This document shows, piece by piece, positions 7,728 through 16,535 of a DNA stretch of 64,000 bases. The stretch covers positions 3,049,174 through 3,113,173 of the forward strand of contig CP151667.1 of assembly GCA_038400315.1 (NCBI GenBank), in the 5' to 3' direction. This DNA comes from Isosphaeraceae bacterium EP7 (lineage in GTDB: Bacteria; Planctomycetota; Planctomycetia; Isosphaerales; Isosphaeraceae). The translations under genes were made by a program, and so were the position numbers. A model generated the notes under the pieces. The model was given only the letters and a program-made list of their open reading frames with translations, did no database searches and was not told the origin of the DNA. Every line of letters begins with the position of its first letter. The stretch's first letter is position 1.

Positions 7728-8657
7728 ATGCCCACCTTGCCCAGCCCCCTGAAACGGGCCCTGCTGCCGATCTGGAATCGCGGCCATCAGCTCGCCCGAC
7801 GCCTGGCCGAATACGCCGACGCCTTCCGCCACCGGCGGATTCAGCGCTGCGAGGTCTGCGGCCGGCTGGCCCCCATGCTGCTCCGCCCGCGCGCCATCCC
7901 CGACGAGCTCAGGCGGCGATGGGGCCTCACCCCAGGCCTGGCCGACGCCCTGGTGCGCAAAGAAACGCTCGACTGCGCCGCCTGCGGCGCCAAGCTCCGC
8001 GCACGCCGGATCGCCCGCGTGCTGCTGGAGTTGTATCCGACGGGCTCCCCCCCCGGGCCCGCCCCGTCGCTGGCCGTGTGGGCTGCCTCGCCCGAGGCAC
8101 GCCGCCTCCGGATCGCCGAGATCAACACCATCGACGGGCTGCACGCGGTCCTCTCGGGCCTCCCCGGCCTCGTCGCCAGCGACTTTCACGAGCCGGGGCA
8201 GCCCCAGACCACCGGCGTCCGCCACGAAGACCTGGCCGCGCTCTCCTACCAGGACGCCTCGTTCGACCTAGTCCTCACCTCCGAGACCCTCGAGCACGTC
8301 CCCGACCTCCCCCGCGCCCTGGCCGAGATCCGCCGCATCCTCACGCCGGAGGGCCGGCACGTCTTCACCATCCCCGTGCTCCCCTCGACCCCCTCCACCT
8401 TCGCACGCGCGAGGCTCGGGCCCGATGGCTCCTTCCTCCCGCTCGCACCGTTCATCGCCCACCCCGGCGGCGACCGCGGCTATCCCGTCTTCACCGAGTT
8501 CGGCGCCGACCTGCCCGACCTCATGCGCGCCGCGGGCTTCGACCTGGACGTCCACCACGGGCCCAACTCCCCCGATGACCTGGCCCAGGTCTACGTCGCC
8601 ACACCCATCCACCGGTCCAATGTCCGAAGATCCGACGAAACCCCCGCCTCAATATGA
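7728..8657 (+). CDS. SAM-dependent methyltransferase with N-terminal zinc-finger-like Cys pairs
   Basis: 309-residue protein. Residues about 40-95 hold two CxxC pairs (CEVCGR and CAACGA), a probable zinc-binding module. The C-terminal half is a class I methyltransferase of the type-11 kind: the post-II motif SFDLVLTSETLEHVPDL and the following helix LPRALAEIRRILTPEG are typical. The glycine-rich motif I is poorly conserved, with LPGLVASDF in the matching place. Such proteins often act in glycan or lipid modification clusters, but none is visible nearby. The start at 7728 was chosen because the frame opens over ispG upstream and similarity to the family begins here. Substrate unknown. Confidence 0.8.
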   Translation: MPTLPSPLKRALLPIWNRGHQLARRLAEYADAFRHRRIQRCEVCGRLAPMLLRPRAIPDELRRRWGLTPGLADALVRKETLDCAACGAKLRARRIARVLLELYPTGSPPGPAPSLAVWAASPEARRLRIAEINTIDGLHAVLSGLPGLVASDFHEPGQPQTTGVRHEDLAALSYQDASFDLVLTSETLEHVPDLPRALAEIRRILTPEGRHVFTIPVLPSTPSTFARARLGPDGSFLPLAPFIAHPGGDRGYPVFTEFGADLPDLMRAAGFDLDVHHGPNSPDDLAQVYVATPIHRSNVRRSDETPASI

Positions 8658-8684
8658 GAACTCAATCCGAAGCATAAGCCATAC

Positions 8685-8714
8685 AAATCCACCCAAATCC
8701 ACCCAAATCCACCC
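8685..8714. repeat. short tandem repeat, three copies of AAATCCACCC
   Basis: Three perfect contiguous copies of a 10-base unit, downstream of the methyltransferase stop and in an AT-richer patch (8655-8810) before the PEP-CTERM leader. Too short and without spacers, so not a CRISPR. Confidence 0.9.
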
Positions 8715-8827
8715 ACTCATTGGATCGTGAATCATTTCATTGGAACGTTTTGTTGTTTTTTCTCAACGAAATTCCTTGGCAATTGGATTTATTTTCGTTA
8801 ATTTGGCGTCCCGATCTCGTCTTCGTG

Positions 8828-8957
8828 GTGATGCCGCCGTACCGGGCAGGGGGCGGGCATCCGGGCGCGACCACGTCTCAGGATGAGAACGGGGCCTATT
8901 CCCACTCCCGATCTGGGAGCCACATCCATTTCCTCGCCCGGCAGGAAGGCACCGCAG
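8828..8957 (+). promoter_or_regulatory. leader of PEP-CTERM gene A with conserved hairpin (copy 1)
   Basis: The region beginning GTGATGCCGCCGTA recurs in front of the paralogous gene at 10219-10348. Both copies can fold an outer stem GATGCC/GGCATC (here strengthened by GCC/GGC), and both hold a second short block ending in GGGAGCCAC and then CGGCAGGAAGGCA-like sequence before the ATG. I do not recognise a known riboswitch class. It may be a shared 5' UTR element or simply part of the gene duplication. Confidence 0.5.
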
Positions 8958-9593
8958 ATGCAAATCGCAGAGAAGCTCAAGGCGATCACCGCCGTCGCCG
9001 CCGTCGCCCTCGCCATCGCCGCACCGGCCAAGGCCGATCAGGTCGGCCAGTTCATCCAGCTCGCCCCCACCCCCACGTTCACCTTCACGAACCTGGGCAC
9101 CGTCGGCGGCTCCATCATCGGTGCCGACATCAAGCCCGGCCTGTATGTCGACGCCGTCGGCGGCGGCTCCTACAGCGCCAGCACCAGCCTCAACCTCCAA
9201 TACGTCAGCGACGATACCTACAAGGGCTCCTTCAGCATCATCGCCACCGCCGCCAGCGGGACGATCGCCGTCGGCGACGTCCTCTTCTCGGCCACCTACA
9301 CCGCCATCCTCTCCGGCGGCATCGGCTCGCTGAGCCTGAACAATGTCTCGACCGACAACGTGGTCTCCGCGCTCTACACGAACACGTTCAGCGACCTGGT
9401 CACCGGCTTCACGTTCACGAATATCCAGGGGAACGTCTCGACGGCCTCCTCGCCGATCACCGGCTCCGCCACCGGTAACGGCCTGATCGCCATTTCCGGA
9501 ACGATTGCCGCCGTGCCCGAGCCCGGCTCGATGGTCATGTTCGGCCTGGGCATGCTCGCGCCGTTCGCCCTCCTCGCCCGTCGTAGTTCCTGA
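8958..9593 (+). CDS. PEP-CTERM protein, paralogue A
   Basis: 211-residue small exported protein. Signal peptide MQIAEKLKAITAVAAVALAI, cleaved near AKADQ. The mature part is Ser/Thr/Gly-rich and beta-strand-like, with no catalytic motif. The tail VPEPGSMVMFGLGMLAPFAL followed by ARRSS is a standard PEP-CTERM sorting signal for exosortase processing. The first 230 coding bases are almost identical to those of paralogue B at 10349, then the copies diverge steadily. The ATG is preceded by AGGAAGGC. Probably a surface or extracellular-matrix protein; function unknown. Confidence 0.85.
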   Translation: MQIAEKLKAITAVAAVALAIAAPAKADQVGQFIQLAPTPTFTFTNLGTVGGSIIGADIKPGLYVDAVGGGSYSASTSLNLQYVSDDTYKGSFSIIATAASGTIAVGDVLFSATYTAILSGGIGSLSLNNVSTDNVVSALYTNTFSDLVTGFTFTNIQGNVSTASSPITGSATGNGLIAISGTIAAVPEPGSMVMFGLGMLAPFALLARRSS

Positions 9594-10218
9594 ACACCCC
9601 CGCCCCGATCCTCCGAGGGCCGCGGCCGTCCCCTCCCCGGGACGCCCCCGGCGCCGGGCCAGCCCCGAAGCTGACCGGGCCGTTTTCGCCCGGATGAGGC
9701 GAGGAGACGAGTCCTGACTCCGGAGCGACGCCAGGGTCCCTGACCCCCGGTGTCCCGGAGTCGATCCCAGCCTCCTGGCGTGCCCCCAGCAGACGAACGG
9801 ATCGGGACAAGCCCGCACGCCCGAAGACCCGAGTCGCCCTCGAAGGCGATTCGACCGGTACGACCCCGTTGTCAAGAATCGCGACGGCGACCCATTCACG
9901 CCATAATCTCCGAGCCTTTTCTCCCCGAGCCGAGACGCCCGCGACCCCTGGCCAGGCTGCACGCCGACGACCGCATCGATCGCATTTCACGCGAAGAAAT
10001 CGCCGAAATCGGGGCTCTATCGACGCAGGCTCTGGCCGGAACCATGGCGAGGGCCAGCCAACCATCTTAAAAGAGCTCGTTGATGATGGGTTCTCGAGCG
10101 TCGCTGGACGCGCCTGAGAACGACCAAATTAAGAATTGTCGCAGGAATTTTTTCGTGCTCTGGGTCTGGCAAATCCAATTTGACTGAGCTACCCTCGGTG
10201 CTCGATTTCGGACAGTGG
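9594..10218. other. intergenic stretch between PEP-CTERM paralogues
   Basis: About 625 bases without a convincing gene on either strand. Open frames here are G+C-driven, lack ribosome binding sites and show no protein family signature. A GC-rich palindrome (CCCGGCGCCGGG) near 9648 could help end transcription of paralogue A. An AT-richer patch at about 10120-10190 probably carries the promoter of paralogue B. Confidence 0.5.
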
Positions 10219-10348
10219 TGATGCCGCCGTATCGGGCACGACGGATGGCATCCGGGAGCAGACCCCTCCAGGGACGATGGCGGGGCGGCTTCTACTCCCA
10301 TCCAGGGAGCCACTCCTCCATCCACCGCCCGAGAGGAAGGCAGCACAG
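10219..10348 (+). promoter_or_regulatory. leader of PEP-CTERM gene B with conserved hairpin (copy 2)
   Basis: Second copy of the leader described at 8828-8957. It begins GTGATGCCGCCGTA, keeps the GATGCC/GGCATC outer stem although the inner bases differ, and keeps the block ending GGGAGCCACTCC and AGGAAGGCAGCACAG before the ATG. Preservation of the stem while the inner arm changes suggests, but does not prove, structural selection. Confidence 0.5.
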
Positions 10349-10990
10349 ATGCAAATCACAGCGAAGCTCAAGGCGATCACCGCCGTCGCCGCCGTCGCCC
10401 TCGCCATCGCCGCACCGGCCAAGGCCGATCAGGTCGGCCAGTTCATCCAGCTCGCCCCCACCCCCACGTTCACCTTCACGAACCTGGGCACCGTCGGCGG
10501 CTCCATCATCGGCGCCGACATCAAGCCCGGCCTGTATGTCGACGCCATCGGCGGCGGCTCCTACAGCGCCAGCACCAACCTCAACCTCCAGTACGTCGGC
10601 GGCGACACCTACAGCGGCTCCTACAGCATCGTCGCCACCGCCGCCAGCGGATCGATCGCCATCGGCGACGTCCTCTTCTCGGCCGCCTACACCGCCACCC
10701 TCACCGGCGGCAACGGCTCGCTGAGCCTGAACAACGTCCTGACGACCGGCATCTTCTCCGCCCTCTACACCCAGCCCCTCTTCGACGCCGTCACCGGCTT
10801 CACGATGACCAACGTCAAGGGTAGCGTCAACACCACCAGCTCGCCCATCACGGGCAGCGGCACCGGCAACGGCGTGATCTCGATCTCGGCCAACCTGGCC
10901 GCCGTGCCCGAGCCCGCCTCGATGGTCATGCTCGGCCTGGGCATGCTCGCGCCGATCGCCCTCGGCGTCCGCCGCGCCTCCAAGGTCTGA
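10349..10990 (+). CDS. PEP-CTERM protein, paralogue B
   Basis: 213-residue paralogue of the gene at 8958. Signal peptide MQITAKLKAITAVAAVALAI, then the same DQVGQFIQLAPTPTFTF start of the mature protein and the same LYVDAIGGGSYSAST block. The second half differs more (for example NNVLTTGIFSALYTQPLFDA). The C-terminus VPEPASMVMLGLGMLAPIAL followed by VRRASKV is a PEP-CTERM tail. The two genes are 1391 bases apart start to start, which fits a tandem duplication of a unit that included the leader. Function unknown; likely surface protein. Confidence 0.85.
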   Translation: MQITAKLKAITAVAAVALAIAAPAKADQVGQFIQLAPTPTFTFTNLGTVGGSIIGADIKPGLYVDAIGGGSYSASTNLNLQYVGGDTYSGSYSIVATAASGSIAIGDVLFSAAYTATLTGGNGSLSLNNVLTTGIFSALYTQPLFDAVTGFTMTNVKGSVNTTSSPITGSGTGNGVISISANLAAVPEPASMVMLGLGMLAPIALGVRRASKV

Positions 10991-11057
10991 GCCACGGCAA
11001 CGGTCTGAGCCGGGCAACGCCCCTCTTCCGCGTCGTCGTCCGCAATCGAAAAAATGG

Positions 11058-11093
11058 CGCCGTGGTCTCTCCTCAAAAGGTGGGGCCACGGCG
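11058..11093 (+). terminator. hairpin downstream of PEP-CTERM gene B
   Basis: Inverted repeat CGCCGTGG (11058-11065) and CCACGGCG (11086-11093) with a 20-base loop that can pair further inside. No T-tract follows. Position, 67 bases past the stop codon, suggests a transcription stop. Confidence 0.45.
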
Positions 11094-11879
11094 TCGTCGC
11101 GCGCCCCTCGATCGACCCCGCTCTCACTGGCATGGCCCCCGCCGACACATCCTTCCCGGCCCCTCGCCCGCGATCCCGCCCGACGTCGCCCCGCATCGAA
11201 CCTCGGCCCGACCTCGCCTCACCCCGCAATCCTCTCGGCCTGCCGACGCCGAAGCATTGCGGATTTGCCCGGATGTCCTGCGGCAACTCCACCTAGAACC
11301 AGTCTAGTACGTAAATCGCGGGCAATGACCCGCTTTTAGCACGAATTCAGGGCACCTTGCCGCCTCCATACGAGGATGTCCACCCCGTCAATCGGCCGGA
11401 AAACGCCACAAATCACAGCAGCAATGCCCACATTTCTCGCAATCCGAACCCTTCCGGCCACCCTCTCTCGCCATTCAAACGCCACGTCATCCAGTCATAT
11501 CGGTCCAAAATCAAATCTGTCATCTTCATGGAATCTGCATAATTAAACCGGCCGACCCCTGGCCGCTCCCCCGTTTCCCCTGGCTGCCCCACTCAAGGGG
11601 AGTCGCTGGCCTCCGATCGATTGTTTGGCGAGATCGAGCCTCTTGCCGCCCCCGGTCAATTCGCGGGCCACGCCGGTCGCCGGGATGCCGTCCGCCCCCG
11701 TCCTGAAGAGGTCGTCTTGACCACGGGCGGCATCATCTGCGACGATTTCCCTTTCGAACACAGGCCGCCCGCGATCGGGCGGGGGTCGCCCGCGCGCCAA
11801 CCCTCGCCCGAACTCCGATTGAGGGGCGAGCTCGCCCCTCCTCCCCCGATGCCCGGCGCTCCCGTCCCGGGCGACATCC
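11094..11879. other. intergenic stretch upstream of the HD-domain gene
   Basis: About 790 bases without a recognisable gene. The middle (11300-11560) is clearly AT-richer than its surroundings. Short open frames on both strands show no signature or ribosome binding site. A small terminator-like hairpin at 11318-11337 could end a short untranslated transcript. The last 150 bases are GC-rich and presumably carry the promoter of the HD gene. Confidence 0.45.
11318..11337 (+). terminator. small intrinsic-terminator-like hairpin with TTTT
   Basis: GCGGG (11318-11322), a 6-base loop, CCCGC (11329-11333), then TTTT. The stem is short. It is far from any annotated gene end on this strand, so it may belong to an unannotated small RNA or be chance. 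Confidence 0.3.
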
Positions 11880-12755
11880 ATGCACGATCAATTCAAGAAA
11901 CGCTTCCGCGATGGCGCCAAGGGGGCCAGCGGGGACAGGCTCCGCCTCCAGATCGCCGTCGAGGCCGCCAAGCGGCTCTATCCCGTCATCGGCCCCGCCG
12001 AGGGGGCCGACCCTGGCGTCCTGCGCGACGCCACCGAGGCCGAATACTACGCGGCCAAGCGCAAGGCCGCCGCCGTCCTCGGCCATCGCGTCAGGCCCGG
12101 TGATCTCCCCTCCGACTCCGAGGTCCGCCAGCAGGTCCTCGCCCTTGCCCGCGGCGGCCACGACGACGAGACCGCGGACGACGACGCCGAGGGCGACTCG
12201 GACGAAGACGCCCCCGAGGCCTCCTTCGACCGCCTGGCCGACGTCATCGACCGCTTCGCCGTCTACAAGCTCAGGCTCCTCCCCCTCGAATCGGTGAAGC
12301 AGGATCCGCGCAGGCATCCCGAAGGCGACGCCCTCTACCACAGCCTCCAGGCCTACGAGCAGGCCCGCGCCGTGCGCCCCTACGACGAGGAATTCCTGCT
12401 GGCGGCCCTACTGCACGACGTCGGCAAGGCCGTCGACCCCCGCGACCACATCGCCGCCGGGGTCGACGCCCTCCGCGGCTCAGTCACCCCCCGCACCCTC
12501 TGGCTCGTCGGGCACCAGAAGGACGCGGCCGGTCGCGGCGTCGCGCGGGCCTCGGCCCCCGAGTCGGCCGACTGGCTCGAAGACCTGGCACTGCTCCGCG
12601 AGGTCGACGAGGCCGCACGCGTCCCCGGTGTGTCCGTCCCCACCGTCGAGGAGGCCCTGGACGCCCTGCGCGCCCTCGAGGCCGAGAACGACGAGGGTGC
12701 GGACGAGCCGCCCGCCGAGGCAGAAATCCAGGCCCCAGACGACGACACCCCTTGA
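11880..12755 (+). CDS. HD-domain protein, probable metal-dependent phosphohydrolase
   Basis: 291-residue soluble protein. The HD motif lies at His179-Asp180 in LLAALLHDVGKAVDPRDH, preceded by YHSLQAYEQAR (His-containing helix) and followed by LWLVGHQKD, which supplies further metal ligands in this superfamily. An acidic, disordered segment (residues about 96-116, rich in Asp and Glu) separates an N-terminal helical part from the HD core, and the C-terminus is also acidic. HD proteins hydrolyse phosphate esters, often of nucleotides; the substrate cannot be read from the sequence. It is 22 bases upstream of a HAD hydrolase, so both are probably cotranscribed. Confidence 0.8.
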   Translation: MHDQFKKRFRDGAKGASGDRLRLQIAVEAAKRLYPVIGPAEGADPGVLRDATEAEYYAAKRKAAAVLGHRVRPGDLPSDSEVRQQVLALARGGHDDETADDDAEGDSDEDAPEASFDRLADVIDRFAVYKLRLLPLESVKQDPRRHPEGDALYHSLQAYEQARAVRPYDEEFLLAALLHDVGKAVDPRDHIAAGVDALRGSVTPRTLWLVGHQKDAAGRGVARASAPESADWLEDLALLREVDEAARVPGVSVPTVEEALDALRALEAENDEGADEPPAEAEIQAPDDDTP

Positions 12756-12777
12756 TCCCGCCGGGGAGATGCCCGCG

Positions 12778-13398
12778 ATGCCCCTCGACACCGACGCGCC
12801 CACGCTCTTCTTCGACATCGGCGGCGTCCTGCTCACCAACGGCTGGGACACCGCCGCCAGGCGAGCCGCCGCCGAGCTGTTCGGCCTCGATTACAGCGAG
12901 TTCCAGGCCCGCCACGAGATGCTCAAGACCGCCATGGAGACCGGCCGCATCAGCCTGGACGACTACGTCGCCCGCGCCGTCTTCCACAAGTCGAGGCCCT
13001 TCACCCCCGACGCATTCAAGCAGGTCATGTTCGACGCCTCGGTCCCCCTGGGTGACACCCTCGACTTCGTCAGGGCCCTGGCCGCCACCGGCCGCTACCG
13101 GCTCTTCACCCTCAACAATGAGAGCCGCGACCTGCACGAGCACCGGGTGCGTACCTACAACCTCGCCCCCATCTTTCGCGGCTTCCTCGCCTCCTGCTAC
13201 CTCGGCCAGGCCAAGCCCGACGCATCGATCTATGCCAACGCCCTGGGCATCGCGGGCTGCCCTCCGTCGCAGGCCGTCTTCATCGACGACCGCGCCCTGA
13301 ACGTCGAGAGCGCCCAGGCCTCGGGTCTCGACGCCTACCAGTTCACCGACCTGGACGCCCTCAGGGCCTATCTGGCCGCCCGCGGCGTCACCGCCTGA
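12778..13398 (+). CDS. HAD-superfamily hydrolase (IA type)
   Basis: 206-residue soluble protein. Motif I reads TLFFDIGGVLLTN, the DxGGVL form common in HAD-IA variant-3 enzymes. Motif II Thr/Ser lies in LFTLNNES, motif III Lys in LGQAKPDASIY and motif IV in AVFIDDRALNVESAQASG. The cap is the four-helix type inserted after motif I. The second ATG (12778) was preferred over 12769 because GGGGAG at 12763-12768 is at normal spacing only from the second. Follows the HD gene closely. Likely a small-molecule phosphatase or related hydrolase; substrate unknown. Confidence 0.85.
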   Translation: MPLDTDAPTLFFDIGGVLLTNGWDTAARRAAAELFGLDYSEFQARHEMLKTAMETGRISLDDYVARAVFHKSRPFTPDAFKQVMFDASVPLGDTLDFVRALAATGRYRLFTLNNESRDLHEHRVRTYNLAPIFRGFLASCYLGQAKPDASIYANALGIAGCPPSQAVFIDDRALNVESAQASGLDAYQFTDLDALRAYLAARGVTA

Positions 13399-13465
13399 AA
13401 TTGGGCCCGACCTGGTCTCCGCGAAGAAAAGAGAAGCGAAGAGAAGCGAGAGGAGTCGTATCCCG

Positions 13466-13954
13466 TTGAAACCCCCATCACCACGCCGCAGGCCGGGACC
13501 GCGGCCAGACCCGATCGAGACCGACCCTCGCTTCCCCTCGGGGCCCTGGACCGGCTTCTTCCAGCAGAAGGGGGTCCCCGGCGCCCCCGACAAGAGCTGG
13601 ATGGACCTCCGCCTCACCTTCCAGAACGGGTCGATCACCGGGACCGGCCGCGACCGAGTCGGCGAGTTCACTCTCAACGGCAAGTATGACCTCGACGACG
13701 GCCGCTGCTACTTCCACAAGCGCTACAAGGGCATGCACGACGTCTACTACAAGGGCTTCAACGAGGGCCGGGGCATCTGGGGCACCTGGGAAATTCCCCC
13801 CGTCTACACCGGCGGCTTCCACATCTGGCCCGAGGCCATGGGCGACCCCCGCCTCGACCGACTGAAGGAGTCGAGGGACCTTCCCGCCGAGGCCGAGGCC
13901 CCCGCCCGGTCCAAGTCCAAATCCAGGCCGAGAAAGGCCCTGGCCGGCTGCTGA
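13466..13954 (+). CDS. conserved hypothetical protein
   Basis: 162-residue protein without a recognised domain name. The core is well structured: PSGPWTGFFQQKG, WMDLRLTFQNGSITGTGRD, FTLNGKYDLDDGRCYFHKRY, GIWGTWEIPPVYTGGFHIWP. These alternating strands with Gly turns look like a small beta-barrel or sandwich. The C-terminus is basic and low in complexity (SKSKSRPRK). No signal peptide. No ATG fits; the TTG at 13466 has AGAGGAG at 13449-13455 upstream and is the likely start. It may form a transcription unit with the HD and HAD genes upstream. Confidence 0.65.
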   Translation: MKPPSPRRRPGPRPDPIETDPRFPSGPWTGFFQQKGVPGAPDKSWMDLRLTFQNGSITGTGRDRVGEFTLNGKYDLDDGRCYFHKRYKGMHDVYYKGFNEGRGIWGTWEIPPVYTGGFHIWPEAMGDPRLDRLKESRDLPAEAEAPARSKSKSRPRKALAGC

Positions 13955-13967
13955 CGCGTCGACCGCC

Positions 13968-15359
13968 TCACTTCACCACCTCAGGTCGCGCGGAGTCGCC
14001 CTCGACGCGGGCGGGGAGCCGCCAGACGTGGCTCCCCTCGCGGTCGGTGAAGTACAGGCTCGACTCCGACTTTGCCCGGGCATCGCCGTCGGCCCAGAGC
14101 GCGTAGAAGTCGGGTCGCGCGTCCAGCGGCCGCCTCGCGTACGTCTGGTTCCGGCCATTGCCGACGGTCAGTTGCTTCCCCTTGAGCCAGGTCGCCCCCT
14201 CGTCGGCGCTCGTCCAGATCACCATCTCCCCGCCCGTGCCGTACGGCTGGGGCCCGGGTTCCGTCGGCGCGATCACCCGCCAGAGGCCGCCGGCCTCGAT
14301 GGAGAGCGATCCGTGATCGTAGTTATGATCCGACGTCGTGAACGGCCGGAACCGCCAACCTTCGCCCGTCCAGTGCGCCGTCTGCCACTGGTGCGGGCCC
14401 TGCTTCGGGCCGGGCAGGTGCCCTTTGCTGGTCAGGAACAGAACCACCGGCCGCCCCTCGGCGTCGAAGTTCAGGTCCTTCAGGTAGACCAGCTTCCCCT
14501 CGGCCGCGAAGTCGCGCACCAGGGCCGCGTTGGCCGGCTCGGCCAGCGGCAGTGTCACGGCGTGCCCGCCGGCCGTCGTCCAGGTGGCCCCGGCGTCGGG
14601 CGTCTGCAAATAGTACAGATTCGTCCGCGCGTCGAGCCCAAGCGGCCTCGGGTGATAGTCGAAGGCCGTCCCCACCGTCCCGCCGCGCCGCCAGCTGACC
14701 TGATAGTCCCCCTGGTCGATCTTGGCCAGCGGGGTCGGCCCCGACCACTCGCGGCCGTCCGGGCTCGTCATGAACCTCAGCCCGCGCCCCGCGGCATACT
14801 TGGTGTGCAGGAACAGGAACCCGTGGCCCGGCACCACCCACGCATTGCCATACGAGAAGTTCGACTTCAGGATCCGCTCGAACCCGTCGATCGACCGAGG
14901 CTTCAGGCTCCGGTGGATGAACGACGGCCGGCCCGCCCCGTGCGAGTTCGAGAACACCCAGAGGTACCCCGCCTCGTCGACCTGGAGCACCGGATTGTCG
15001 TGCGCATCGGTCGTCTTCTTGTCCAGCAAGACGACCGGCCGAGGCACCGTCCCCGTCGCGTGGTCGAAGTACGAGACCATGTGCAGGATCGACGTCCGCG
15101 CCTCGTTCGCGCCGCCGTAGACGAAGTAGGTCCGATTCGACGGCCCGTCGTAAACGGCGATCGGCGCGTGCTGCTGCGGGTAGGTGGCCATCCCGCCGCT
15201 GTACTTGAACTTGAATTCGTCCTTCGTCGCCCCGATCGAGTACCAGCACCCGACATACCCTGCGACGCGGGTCGACCCCGGGGGCTCCTCGGCCCCCGCC
15301 GTCGACGCAACCAACACCACCGCCGCCAACGCCACCACCCCCCCGAATCCGTGCGTCAA
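13968..15359 (-). CDS. secreted BNR-repeat/sialidase-fold protein
   Basis: 463-residue exported protein. It starts at a TTG that gives MTHGFGGVVALAAVVLVAST, a signal peptide ending near AGAEE; the frame stays open further upstream, but with no better start. The body is of the BNR-repeat-containing family with a six-bladed propeller pattern: CWYSIGATKDEF, QQHAPIAVYDG, TYFVYGGANEA, DAHDNPVLQVDEAGYLWVF, FIHRSLKP, WVVPGHGFLFLHTKY, TSPDGREWSGPTPL, DYHPRPLGLD, DAGATWTTAGG, and SADEGATWLKG near the end. Asp-box-like SxDxGxTW motifs are visible twice. These proteins probably bind or act on polysaccharide; the exact activity is unknown. Divided by 83 bases from the zinc-ribbon gene upstream on the same strand. 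Confidence 0.75.
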   Translation of the reverse strand: MTHGFGGVVALAAVVLVASTAGAEEPPGSTRVAGYVGCWYSIGATKDEFKFKYSGGMATYPQQHAPIAVYDGPSNRTYFVYGGANEARTSILHMVSYFDHATGTVPRPVVLLDKKTTDAHDNPVLQVDEAGYLWVFSNSHGAGRPSFIHRSLKPRSIDGFERILKSNFSYGNAWVVPGHGFLFLHTKYAAGRGLRFMTSPDGREWSGPTPLAKIDQGDYQVSWRRGGTVGTAFDYHPRPLGLDARTNLYYLQTPDAGATWTTAGGHAVTLPLAEPANAALVRDFAAEGKLVYLKDLNFDAEGRPVVLFLTSKGHLPGPKQGPHQWQTAHWTGEGWRFRPFTTSDHNYDHGSLSIEAGGLWRVIAPTEPGPQPYGTGGEMVIWTSADEGATWLKGKQLTVGNGRNQTYARRPLDARPDFYALWADGDARAKSESSLYFTDREGSHVWRLPARVEGDSARPEVVK

Positions 15360-15442
15360 CGCTCGATCCCCCGCGATCGGCCCCGGGTCCTCGACCTGCG
15401 CCGATCTTCGCACGAATTCGGGGCCGGCGAAACCTCTCCGCG

Positions 15443-16045
15443 TCAACGCTCCAGGATCACCACCAGCTCGTCGTGATGCCCGCCGTGACCCGGCATGTTC
15501 ATCGCGAAAGCGGCCTTCAGGCACCAGCCTCGGCTCGCGTGGTCGTTGAGCACCTCCTCCAGCCTCAACCCGTTGAACTTGCCCGTCAGCCCCGGGTCCT
15601 TCTGCGTCAGGACCCGGTACTGCCGCGATCCGTCCTCGGGCGCGGGGACCTCCGGGTGCGCCAGCTCGGTGGGCGCCGAGTCCACCTTGATGGCGCCGCC
15701 GCTGATGATCGGCCGCGCCTGCTCCATCTCCTGGGCCGGGACGTGCGGGGCCGCCTTCAGCGACGCCCAATCCAGCTCCATCGCGAACGGGTCCTGATCC
15801 AGCGCGGGCCCCGTGGCCACCATCGTCGCATGGCCCCCCGACGTCGGCGCGTGCCCATGCGCGGTCGCGTGTCCATGCGCCGGCGTGGGGGCATGCGCCG
15901 GAGTGGGTCCATGCGCCCCGACGGCCGCCGGCTTGGCCGGGATCGTCAGCACCTGGTTGCACGCCGGGCACCGCGTCTTCTTGCCCGCCGAGTCGTCCTG
16001 CGTTCGCAGCGCGTGCCCGCACGTACAATGGAAGACGATGGCCAT
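15443..16045 (-). CDS. zinc-ribbon protein with His-rich linker and DUF4177-like C-terminus
   Basis: 200-residue protein. The N-terminus has two Cys pairs, FHCTCGHALRTQDDSAGKKT followed by RCPACNQ, a zinc ribbon widespread in planctomycete proteins. Residues about 48-80 are a repetitive His/Ala/Gly/Pro linker (PAHAPTPAHGHATAHGHAP), a possible metal-binding stretch. The C-terminal 60 residues (QYRVLTQKDPGLTG, LEEVLNDHASRGWCLKAAF, DELVVILER) look like DUF4177, a small domain with a strand-helix-strand plan. The ATG at 16045 was chosen because the zinc ribbon starts there; an open frame continues upstream without family signal. Function unknown. Confidence 0.75.
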   Translation of the reverse strand: MAIVFHCTCGHALRTQDDSAGKKTRCPACNQVLTIPAKPAAVGAHGPTPAHAPTPAHGHATAHGHAPTSGGHATMVATGPALDQDPFAMELDWASLKAAPHVPAQEMEQARPIISGGAIKVDSAPTELAHPEVPAPEDGSRQYRVLTQKDPGLTGKFNGLRLEEVLNDHASRGWCLKAAFAMNMPGHGGHHDELVVILER

Positions 16046-16535
16046 GACCGCCCCCTTTCGCGGAACGGAAACCCCGCGCCCTCTCGCATGGGTGCGGAGC
16101 CATCCAGACATCGGATTGAAGAAGGGATAAGAGGAAGTCTCCACATCGTACCCCTTCCGGCCGTCCAGTCCACCCAAATTTCCGCAACTCTCATCTCGAT
16201 ACGATGAATTCTTTAAGACAAATCCATCAAGGAACAAAGACTTGAAATCCAATCCGGACGGGCCCGAGCCCGCGCCGTATGCACCCGGCTGAGGTCGAGG
16301 ACACGAACCCCGATCGCGACAAAACCGAAACCATTTGAATCATGAATGATGATTAAGCAACTACATAAACAAGTTAACCGACCAACCCAGGGATCGGCCC
16401 CGCCGCGACCCCAAGAATCGGCGGCGACGCCCCGCGAATCGGCACGCCGTGTGCAGATAGATGGCCCGTCGTGGCCGGTTCGCGCACCGAATTGGCACAC
16501 CCAGATCCCCCAGGTTCTCAGAGCAAGGATGTCCC
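16046..16535. other. divergent intergenic region, zinc-ribbon and BON genes
   Basis: 490 bases holding the promoters of two divergent genes. AT-richer patches at about 16185-16225 and 16325-16385 are the likeliest promoter sites. No gene, riboswitch or repeat was recognised. Confidence 0.5.

Noticed and set aside
8685-8714. Possible CRISPR from three direct repeats
   Set aside because: Units are 10 bases and contiguous, with no spacers and no cas genes in the window.
9535-10070. Open frames on both strands between the PEP-CTERM paralogues
   Set aside because: No ribosome binding sites, no shared content with the second paralogue's surroundings and composition-driven sequence.
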